Shown here piece after piece: positions 1-9,843 of a DNA stretch of 64,000 nucleotides; positions within the stretch are counted from its first letter, which is position 1, and each line of letters begins with the position of its first letter. The notes under the pieces are model-generated. The model had not been told where the DNA came from and made no database searches. It saw only the letters and a program-made list of their open reading frames with translations. The DNA lies in assembly GCA_963675135.1 (NCBI GenBank), contig OY776123.1:746501-810500 (forward strand). The letters are read 5' to 3'. Source of the DNA: Galeopsis tetrahit (lineage: Eukaryota > Streptophyta > Magnoliopsida > Lamiales > Lamiaceae). Both the position numbers and the translations under genes were made by a program.

Positions 1-678
1 AGTAATTAAATGAAATAAACAGTTAATCGTATTTTACCTAAAATTGGGTTGTGGGTGGGCATCCGAATGCCAAATTCGACCCGACACAAATCAGAGTAAC
101 CGGAAACCCACCCGCCGTCTCCACTCTTCCGATCGCCGCCCCATTAGCAGAACCACTCAACTCTGAAGCAAAATAGCAGCACGCCGCCGTCTCAACTCTT
201 GCTGCTGGGTAGCCTTCCATTCTCAATAAACGTCTTAGTTTCATGTGTTTTACTATTTCTCTAAAATTCTGGAAACATTTCCACTGATTCAGTATTAATT
301 TGAGGCTGTGTATCAACTCCAAATTTTCCGGTTGTTATCTTGTAACATCTTTTAGCATATTATATATGTTGTTGAACAATTATTGGTTGATGGATATAAT
401 CGAATTCTTTTAGTTCTGCTACAGAAGACTTGCATGCATCCCGTTTGATGAAATGCCTCTTTAAAACTTTTTAATTAAAAAATTGAATTTTTTTCTAGGT
501 TCTTCACTTTGTTAGTTTTCATGTAGTTTTACGGCCTAATTGATGATCTCAACATCCATGGATATGGCGAAATTTCTTCTGGACTAATTCACTCTTGGTT
601 AAAGGTGTTGCAGCCTCAATTTCGATTCGGATTCAACTGGTTTGAGGAGGACAAATCAACTGTTTTTTTTTTAGTGAA
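1..678. other. Upstream region and probable 5' leader of THG1
   Basis: No convincing coding exon is visible. The stretch 95-215 is pyrimidine- and GC-richer, like a 5' leader. A TTGCAG acceptor-like site ends at about 612, shortly before the THG1 start, so a 5' UTR intron is possible but unproven. The open frame on the minus strand here has no recognisable protein character. Confidence 0.4.
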
Positions 679-2385
679 ATGGCAAACAGCAAGTACGAGT
701 ACGTGAAGTCATTTGAGGTGGAGGATGAGATCATGCTGCCTAACATCATCGTAGTCCGTGTTGATGGGCGTGATTTCCGAAGGTACAATTTTCAGCATAA
801 TATGTAGGGAAAATTACAAAATATGCTCATTTGATTAGGGGGTAGAAAAACATTCCCATCATGTAGGGGGTAGCAATTTTCACAATATATGCTTAATTTC
901 GCCAGGAAACGTAAAATGCACCACTTTTCGCCGCCGTCTCTGTCGTTTTCCGGCGAAATTTGGGCATGAATTGTGAAAATTTGGAAACTGGGGGTCATAG
1001 ATTGCTACCCACCCCTAACATGACAGGAAAATGTTGCTATCCCCCCTAATCTAATGGACACGTTTTGCAATTTTCTGTAATATGTACTCAAGTTTTAAAT
1101 TCCAACTGACCTTCTGTTTTTGTTACTGTCCTATAATTGGAGTAGTTTTTCTGAGGCCCACGAGTTTGAGAAACCAAATGATAAGAAAGCATTAGATTTG
1201 ATGAATGAGTGTGCAAAGGTCATCTTAGAGCATTTCCCAGATGTTGTATTCTCTTATGGTTACAGTGACGAATACAGGTAAAGAATGGCATCATATAAGT
1301 GAATCTTTCTGTATTATTTGCTGATGATAATTTTATTGCTCATTTTTTGCAGTTTCATATTAAAAAAGGAAACAAAGTTCTACCAGCGGCGTGCCAGGTT
1401 TATGTCTCAGTTATTACTAATGATGTTCATGTGTAATATAATTTTCGCCATGTCTTTATTTTGTATTAAGTATTCAGGACCATTTGTGTGATGCATTTTT
1501 CATTCGCAATATTGGATTATGTGAGCCACTGTACTTCATTAGAGTTGCGTTGTTTACTAGCTAGTAAATTGATAATGTTATTTTATCTGGAAAAACATTG
1601 GGCACAAATGAAAATAATAAGCAAAGTTCACTTCACTTATTAATGTTTTTCAGTGCTTTATTTTCTTAAGTGGGTTCAAATGGTTGTAGTTATGTTTTGC
1701 ATTTCTTGCATCTGTAGCATAAGACCTCGCACAAGACAGAATAGCATCACTGTGATTTCTAATTAAAAAAATTTTAATTTTGGAAGTGTCTTGAGCATTA
1801 TTGTGCAATCAACTAGGGTAGTGATGTTATGATACTAAACTAACTCAGCTTGGTTCTAAGGACAAATGATATTTTCAAGAGAATCTGCTTCACTATGAAA
1901 TCAATCTTCCACTTAAATACTGCAATACCTTTTACGAATTTGTATGGTAACTTGTTAAGGTATCAATGTAATTAAAGCTCAACAGTTAATTCATTCAGTT
2001 AACTGCCATGCATTCAACTGTGTGCCGTTCATTTCTCTGTATCTTTTCAAAATTATAGTGAGAGAGATGTTTTGACAGCCATGCAACCTCAAACATTGTC
2101 ATCCTGTGTTGCTTCATTTTTCTAATGCGTTGCCACAAAAGATGTACGAATCCATTTTAGAAATTGGGTTCTGTTTTTAATGGATTTCTACTCCTGAAAA
2201 TTCTAAGAAAATGGGCGCATTACATGGTGGATGATGTGCCACGATAATCAGATTTCGAATAGAAGAATTGATGCATCTACTCTGGCTAAGTTCAACGTTG
2301 TTGTATGAGAAATATATATATGGAGCCCCGATATCAGCATTAACTACTTGTACCATGCTACAATGTACATATAATTTATACTAAT

Positions 2386-2465
<80 letters not shown>

Positions 2466-5400
2466 TGTGCTCCTTGGGTACTGTATAGATTTATCTCTTG
2501 AATTGCCAAGGGGGCTTTAACCTTGCTGAGAATCAATTAGCCGATATTTTGGATTACATATATTGCATTGTTTGAGTTCTATTATTTTTTCTGTCATTGA
2601 AAAGGAGGTTTGTGTTTGAATCAGAATCATTATTGCTTACTATAAATTTCTTTGCAGCAAGATACTCTCCCTTATGGTATCACTCTTCACGTCTGTTTAT
2701 GTTACCAAGTGGAAGACACTCTTCCCTCAGAAGGACTTAAAATATGTCCCTTCATTTCGATCAAGAATTATTTGCTGTGCATCTGTGGAGATTCTTCAAG
2801 CATATCTTTTATGGAGACAATATGACTGTATGACTACTAGTTCTATTAGTGTGACTAATCTATATGATAAATCTCTACATCTTAATCAAATTACATTTCT
2901 TTGAAATCATAGAAGTGTAATGCATCATCTAGTTTGCAGAAAATCTTAATATGGCTTTGCCACGTAGATTAAAACTCATTATTTATTGGCAGGTCATTTA
3001 AATAATCAGTATGATACTTGTTTCTGGGAGCTGATTAAGAGTGGAAAGTCAAACAGGGAAGCAGATGAAACCCTTAAGGTAAATTTGAGATTGTTTAAGC
3101 CTTCTTCTTGTTTATCCATCCATCTAAAATGGATGATTAAAGTGGTGTTGGAATTTATAAAAGTCTCTGGGTGGTTAATTTTAATTGATTTTTTACAGGG
3201 ATCTCTGAAGCAAGACAAAAATGAATTACTTTTCCAGCGCTTCAACATCAACTACAAAAATGACATTCCCGAAATTTTTCGCCAAGGGACATGCATCCTC
3301 AAGACAGAGGTAGCTTATAATTATATATGTGTATATATATGTATTATCTTTTCTAATAGATTGTTTGGTTTGAAGTAATACATTTTTACATCGTAGTACT
3401 AATAAAAAGTAGACTGAATCAAATGATTGATCTGATACACTCATTATATGGAAAACGTTACTTTTAGTTAATTTTTGAACCTTGTGTTCAAGAGGCACGT
3501 GAATGCGCCTTGTGCCTCTAACAACCGTGTCAATACACAAAAATTTCATCTCTGCATCTGCTAATAAACTGGACTGACCCTTTTTTCCTTATTATGTTTA
3601 ATATCCACAGAGACGTAATCTTAATGATTTCATCAAGTGATTAATGCATAATCAAGTATATCTCTTGCTCTTTCTTGATATCAGGTTGAAGATATTGTGA
3701 AGTACAAAGATGATGGTTGTCCCGTGAAAAGACTAAGAAAGAAAATCATAATGGTTCACTCAGAAAATATTGCATCAATGAGGTTCTGGGGGAAACAGTC
3801 AAATCTTTTGAAAGATCTAGGTCAATTCACTCAAGATTTAAACAAAACGAGACCTGAGTATGTAAAGTCTTTCCAATACGAGGGCAAGTTATTGCCATAC
3901 ACTTGGATTGTTATTCGAATTGATGGTTGCCATTTCCACAGGTGAGAAATTAATTGAAATGTGGCCTCAAATTACATTTGAATATTGGATTGGAGCTGAG
4001 GGAATTGCCTTCTAATAAGCTCCTTTAGCATGTATATATATTGAGTTAAAAAGTTGTTTGGTCCCATAATTTGTCTATTGTCTAATTCTGGTCCCATAAA
4101 TGTTGATTTTCTCGATACAGTCCCAATATTAGAAAATTTGTCCAATTTTGGCCCCAAAATCGCCGGAAATTTTGAAATGGCGTTGTTTCATGTCACATGA
4201 GGATTTAATTTGGGACCAAAATTGGACAATGGACAAGTTATGGGACCAAAAAACTTTTTAACTCTATTTAATTGTTGCAAAACTATAGGTCTCAGTTGGT
4301 TTGGCTTTTCTGGGGATAAATGGTAGGTTTACTGAAGTTCATGAATTTGAGAAGCCAAATGATGCAGAAGCACTCAACCTAATGAATTCATGTGCGGCTG
4401 CTGTACTAGAAGAGTTTAAGGACATTGTTTTTGCATATGGGGTTAGCGATGAGTACAGGTCATTAATCATTCTTCACCTTATGACTTTAATTATGCTAAA
4501 TAAATATCTATACTTATGTATTTGACAAATTACTTGACACTTCCAGCTTTGTTTTGAAGAAAGACTCTCAGCTCTATCAACGACACGCTAGGTACCTTTT
4601 CAACAGTAGTAAATTCTCACAGTTAATTGTGTATATTAGTAAGACGACTAACCAAATCTCTGTGAGCTATTGTTAGATAGATATTAAACTGTGCTATTTC
4701 CTTTCTCTGTAACAGTTGATGGGACTAGTTAAAAAAAATCCGAGAATCACTTTCACTGTGATCTTGTTTCTGTTGGACAATTCTATTTCCTTAGTTTGAA
4801 ATACCTTTATTTCAGCTTTATATTCTTTTTCATGTTGCAGTCAAATAGTTTCTGCTGTTGTATCTTTTTTCTCTTCGATGTACACGATGAGGTGGAATGA
4901 ATTTTTCCCACATAAAGAGATGAAGTATCCTACATATTTTGATGGCCGTGCAGTTTGCTACCCATCCCGTGAGATTCTTATAGATTATCTAGCCTGGAGA
5001 CAAGTTGATTGTAAGTTCATATATATATAAGCAACATATGTGTTTCATATTCGATATAAACATATCTCATCATTTTTGATTTGCAGGTCACATCAACAAT
5101 CAGTACAACACTTGTTTCTGGATGCTTGTAAAGTCTGGAAAGAGCAAGAGTGATGCACAGAATTACTTGAAGGTATTTAGTCATTTTGGACGTCTTCAAT
5201 CAGCCTCATGTGGGATTAATAGCTTCACTATCCTTGAATAAAATGAAAACACATAAAAATAAGATGTTGATAATTGTTCGTGTAACGATCGTTCATGATC
5301 AATGTTTATTATTATTGAATGAGATATCTATTCCAATTTTGGTGTTCCACTTATGACTTGAATTGAAAGAAAAAAAAAAGTGTTGGGTCTTGAATTGGAT

Positions 5401-5789
5401 ACAAATCTTTCTTAATTTGGTAATTTCATTAACAGGGTACTCAAGTTCAGGAGAAAAGTGATCTTCTGGATCAGTTTTCTGGAATCGTCGATTATTATAG
5501 CAGGTTACCGCCCATGTTTCGTCTAGGATCATCTGTTTACTGGGACAAGGTGAGTCCTCTATTTCTCTCTAACTCCATTATGCTGTGCTATAATTTTGGG
5601 GTCAAGTAATGCAATCTATGCTTGCAGGAGACGAAAATGGTGGAAAACGAACAAGGCGGTGCTGGTAAATCACGCAAGATTGTCGTTGTGAGACATTGCA
5701 ATATAATTGAGACAAGCTTCTGGGAAGCACACTCAGGAATACTCGACGACGACAAATGTAATGGTTTCAGAACACCTTCTGTTGTTTGA
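679..5789 (+). CDS. THG1: tRNA-His guanylyltransferase, tandem two-domain plant form
   Basis: Predicted 537-residue protein from 13 exons: 679-782, 1146-1277, 1353-1397, 2658-2827, 2993-3078, 3199-3309, 3685-3941, 4327-4458, 4547-4591, 4841-5010, 5087-5172, 5436-5549, 5628-5789. The family adds the extra G(-1) to tRNA-His in the 3'-5' direction, which histidyl-tRNA synthetase needs. The sequence has two Thg1 domains in tandem. The N-terminal half carries VRVDGRDF, YGYSDEYSF and HLNNQYDTCFW; the C-terminal half carries IRIDGCHF, YGVSDEYSF and HINNQYNTCFW. Both keep the metal-binding carboxylates (DG and SDE). The two-domain form is known from plants. The start is the ATG giving MANSKYEYVKSFE, just before the first Thg1 motif. 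Introns 1 and 7 contain inverted-repeat MITEs. The boundary of exon 2 could shift by a few bases. Confidence 0.93.
805..1081. repeat. Inverted-repeat MITE in THG1 intron 1
   Basis: The ends are complementary: TTTGATTAGGGGGTAG near 830 pairs with CCCCCTAATCTAAT near 1045, and AAAATTACAAAATATG pairs with TTGCAATTTTCTG at the far end. No coding content is seen. It lies wholly between exons 1 and 2. Confidence 0.6.
2388..2462. repeat. Compound (CA)n(TA)n microsatellite
   Basis: An uninterrupted CA tract runs into an uninterrupted TA tract of similar length, inside the third intron of THG1. Length is probably polymorphic and may be misassembled. Confidence 0.95.
4044..4264. repeat. Palindromic MITE in THG1 intron 7
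   Basis: The left end reads GAGTTAAAAAGTTGTTTGGT and the right end ACCAAAAAACTTTTTAACTC, its near-perfect inverse. The interior repeats TTTGGTCCC and GGGACCAAA phrases in opposite orientation. It is a short foldback element without coding content. The larger MITE at 27270-27598 uses the same phrases. Confidence 0.7.
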
Positions 5790-6043
5790 TTGAGTTATTA
5801 CAATACCCTCAACCTCCTAACTTACACATCTTATTAGTAGTTTCAAGATTAGTTGTGATTGTCTGAATAGTTGAGATTTTGATCAACTCAACTGAAAATA
5901 GTGTCAATCTTTATTATTTATGTAAAGAATTCTATTTCTCGTTACAACATTCATGATACAAATGTGACGAAATCTGTACGATTATTTACGACGATGAGCT
6001 GTGTAACTTCTTGCAGGCCAGAAATTCAGACATTCTCCAAGAT

Positions 6044-8805
6044 TTAACCAACAGATGAATCCTCCAAGTCTTCAACTTTAATCTTACTATGCAACCTCGA
6101 ACCCTCCGGTAAGCCTAAAGGCGGATCGTTACACGAACAATTATCAACATCGAAAAGCTCCCACTCCTTAATACTACACCTTTCAAGAGCAGCCACCAAT
6201 CTCCCTCTCTGGTCCTGGCTCGGGTACAGCCCGTTCGGACTAACCACCACTGCACCAGTGTACGACTGCCCAGCAACTCGGGCAGCCCCGTGGTAATGAA
6301 ACAAACCCCAACTCAAATCATCAGACACATCAACAATTGTCCAAAACTCATTTGAAACCACTCCATTATCCAGCACACTGAAGTGAAACGTTCCTGGAGT
6401 TTTCCCTCTTTTTACACGATATCTTCTCCTTCTCCACACCAACTTCCCATCGAGCATTCGTATTTGAAAAACAGGCTCGTACCAAAAAGAACCTTTCGCC
6501 CGTCCCCTGTAGAACAGCTGGTACTGGCACGGGAACTGATCGTAAGCTGGGTTCTGCCCCGCTACAACACGCCAACTCCAATCAAGCTTCCCTAACCACC
6601 CCACAAAAAGATCTTCAGCCAAATCATGATCTAAATCCTCTCCTCGAAACTTCACCATAGGGGTAACAACGGGTTTTTTCGGGAATCTTTGCATCCAATT
6701 CGAGGCAGTTGTTCTTCTGCAGTACACATAGAGAAAACTCTTCGAGCTGTGGGCTTTCGTATGAGACGATACATTGATAATTGCATACCTGATCAACAGG
6801 ACAGTATCAATACTTTTTCAATACACTACTAATACTTTTCATCATATGAACCTACTTTTGATCACATAAACTAATACTTTTAAACTCTACTTAGTTCATA
6901 GCTATCTCAAAATGAGAAGGCCTCTTGATTTTGGACTACGAGGATTTTGAAATCTAGATTTCAAAAATTCGTTAGAGTTGCATACCTGATCAACGGGACT
7001 GCATTTGTTCAAGCATTGAAGAGCTTTCCTACAGTTTGCATCCATCAGACAGTTCAATATTTGAGGCCCACAGTTTCTTACCATGCAGTTCAACGTCGAA
7101 AACCCCTTTGCCCTTAAGTTCTTCAGGATCGGAACTGGTCTGATATAAGCATTTATTATGACCAACAGACAGAACCTTATATCATCAGAGTTTCGTCTGT
7201 CCCACGCTTCGAATACAGAGGTAACTACATCCTTGGATTCCTTTATCTTCTTTGATTGAGGCAATGGTAGTTTACTGAATATGCTTGTGCTTGTGGTTTG
7301 GATAATCGATCCTCCTAATTTGTTCGTCAAAGTTGGGGAGGAATCGAAGCATACGATGTTTGGGACACTTTGGTTATTCATCTGAATCCATTTGATTGAT
7401 TCTTCATTAGTAACAGCAATGACCATCAAGATATTTGCTTGGCTTAGTGCCTCCTGTACGGTTTCATCATTAGCTCGACATACATTGTCTGTAAATACCA
7501 CCATCTCAAACTCTTCATCAACCCACTTCAATTTTTCAGCCTGGTTACACACGAATGAATTAGTATAGTGGCGGGTTGGAAAACCATGGTACGGGTCTAC
7601 ATAAACGCACAAAAACTTCGTGGAAATAGATGACTACTTCTACAGATGCATCAACAATTTGAAATGGATCAACAGATTTATGTCTTGAAAAACAAAGTTT
7701 CAAGAGCTTTTTCAAAGAGTCCAGTTCCAAAGTGTATTTTAGTTAGTTCATAGCTATCTCCAAAAATGAGAAGGCCTCAAACACTATAGAATCCCCAAAA
7801 TCCAAGAGTTGGTCTTACCTAAAACAGTTTTACCGAACAATTGCAACTATTATTTTACATTATAACTAGTAATACTTTTGAATGAAACAATTAATACTGC
7901 TTAAAAATGCACACAACACAAAATACAAATCAATTGCAAAGTGAAACTGATTTACACAAGACACTGCTAAAATCTAAGATTTGGAGAAACATAATGTTTT
8001 TTGAGGTATCTACCATCTATTTGTACATATATATGTGTATTTGTAATTGTATGCAAACGAACAACAGAATAAATCAACCAGATATAGTATCATACTGGTG
8101 TATAAACGTCATTTAATCATTCATAACTAGTGCCGTTAAACGAACCGAGCTGCTCGTGAGCTCGACTTGTTCGTTAAATGAGTCGAGCTCGATTCGTTAG
8201 GCTCGATATCTAATTTTTTTCATTTTCATTTAATTCCATTAGGCTAGTTAGGCTTGACTCGATAGGCTCGTTAACTGAGTCGAGCTCTTTTTTAGCTCGT
8301 CAATGTTATCGAGTCGAGCTCGAGTCCTAACTTCAAATACTCGGCTCGGCTCAAATAACAGCTCTAACATGGAAGAACTCCATTAATCTCCTCCAAACAG
8401 CCAAATCCAGCTGACTAATCAAATCAAGTCTTCAATTATCATTCAATCAAAATAAAAACAAAGAATTCTTCATCTGGAATCCAATTCAATTTATCTACTT
8501 ACAGTGTGGAGCATGACGTCATTCCAAGGCGTGGATTTGAGAGGGCTAACGCTACCCTCCCCAACAAGAGCAACGATTCTCACCGGAATTTCACTCTGCG
8601 CCGCCGCATTTTCTGTCTTCTTACTGTCATTGACGACGGCGGAGCTGCAACAATACGATGAGCGGCGGCGAAGCGGCGAATAACCCATCGGCGGCGAGAG
8701 TAACTGTAGGTGAGTTTTTCCGAACGGGAATCGATTCAGATGAAACCCGGCGGTTTTGCGGCGGGAGAAACTCGGTGGCGCCGTGTAATTGTTGAGAGTA
8801 GCCAT
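6044..8805 (-). CDS. VDR: Violaxanthin de-epoxidase-related protein, with a +1 frameshift
   Basis: Exons, minus strand: 8503-8805, 6986-7540, 6044-6788. Exon 1 gives a basic, serine-rich plastid-transit-like N-terminus. Exon 2 gives the conserved region ending in a cysteine-rich part (NCMVRNC, DANCRKALQCLNKC). Exon 3 continues it (VCNYQCIVSYE) and adds the lipocalin-like part with GQNPAYDQFPCQYQLFYRG and SWGLFHYHGAA. This matches the VDE-related (VDR) branch, not the xanthophyll-cycle VDE itself; its reaction is not firmly known. Exon 3 is 745 nt, one too many: the frame changes at six T's on the plus strand (6674-6679). Upstream reads IPEK, downstream KPVVTPM, and without one base the protein would be about 533 residues, normal for the family. 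The uncorrected frame ends soon after at TGA. The cause may be assembly error or a young null allele. Confidence 0.88.
6789..6985 (-). other. VDR intron 2, bounded by a direct repeat
   Basis: This 197-bp intron has the same 17 bases, GTTGATCAGGTATGCAA on the minus strand, across its donor junction (6978-6994) and its acceptor junction (6781-6797). With one mismatch the match extends to 22. Splicing after CAG at the first copy and before GTATGC at the second keeps the reading frame. Confidence 0.85.
8131..8367. repeat. Left arm of long inverted repeat around VDR exon 1
   Basis: Begins GCCGTTAAACGAACCGAGCT and is packed with GAGCTCGA-type motifs, ending near AATAACAGCTCT. The reverse complement of 8926-9206 follows the same order of motifs from end to end. 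It lies in VDR intron 1. Confidence 0.75.
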
Positions 8806-8925
8806 GTAGTAGCTGTTGTTCTAGAGAGTTATCGCATTATAATGAACAATTTGGCAGTTAGAAATGAATTACAGTACGTGTTTGGAAATTGCTAGAAAAT
8901 TGATAAATCTTCGAGAACCAACAGA

Positions 8926-9206
8926 GCTGTTATTCAACTACAAGTCGAAGTACTTGAAGTTCGAGCACGACTCAAACTCAGCTCGATAACGTTAACAGGT
9001 CTATCGAATTGAGTCGAGCCTAACCAGACTAATGGAACTAAAAAAAAAATAGATATCAAATCTAACAAGTTGAGTTCGAGTCTGCTCGTTAGTAAATTGA
9101 GTATCTAACGAGCTCAAGCTCGGCTTGTTTAACAAACGAGGTCGAGCCGAGCTCAAACCTTATCGAGTCAAGTCAAGCTCACGAGCAGTTCAGTTCGTTT
9201 ACGGCT
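8926..9206. repeat. Right arm of long inverted repeat around VDR exon 1
   Basis: Starts with AGAGCTGTTATT and ends with GTTCGTTTACGGC, the inverse of the left arm ends. It lies upstream of the VDR start codon, in the presumed promoter. A clear target-site duplication was not found, so this may be one foldback element or two opposed insertions. Confidence 0.72.
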
Positions 9207-9843
9207 GTACAGATGACTCCATGATTAATATTATTCGATTTATCACAATTTTTTGCAAGTAAGACTTAAATTTGTCACTAATTGCATTTTAAGGATCCAA
9301 CTTTCGACTTTTAAAAAAGAACCTCTTGCAATTTTTTGTGCTAAGCATAGGGTATTTTTGTCAATTTAGGGAAACTCACAAAAACAAATCCTCAATCGGG
9401 CCCAAGGACTGATTAATCTGGGGGAATTGCCCAGCGTGACAGCGTCCACTCGTGGAAGACCCGTTTAAAGCCAGAGTTTTGCGCTCGGTATGGACTGCAT
9501 CTTTATTCAAGGAGTAATTATCATCATTTTATGATATTAATTGAAAAACTTGTGAAACTCTAATGAACAAACTTGCAAAATTAATTACTCAAAAAAACCT
9601 GCTTCACAATGCAAAATACTACAAAACTGGGAGATTCAACAGCAGGAACATTCTCATCTACTTTCTTGGAAAATCGAGGAGCTCGAATTAGCGCAAACAG
9701 GTTTTCGTTTAAATACCATGTCTGCATTAACCGATCTCAAACTCGCGTATCCAGGAAATCTTCGAGTAGTGTCATATCATCTGTAAAGCTCCCTAATCTT
9801 TCACTCTTGCCTAAACAAGTTCAAAACGGTCTCGTTTGAGGAT
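9207..9843. other. Spacer between VDR promoter arm and SG1 3' end
   Basis: No gene is recognised. The short open frame around 9609-9839 on the plus strand lies against the 3' side of the SG1-like gene and has no family character, so it probably reflects 3' UTR sequence. Confidence 0.4.

Noticed and set aside
38..322. 94-codon open frame on the minus strand at the window start
   Set aside because: No domain or exon partner; it lies against the likely THG1 leader and has no conserved pattern.
9609..9839. Open frame of 76 codons next to the SG1 stop
   Set aside because: Lies in the probable 3' UTR of SG1 on the opposite strand, with no family character.
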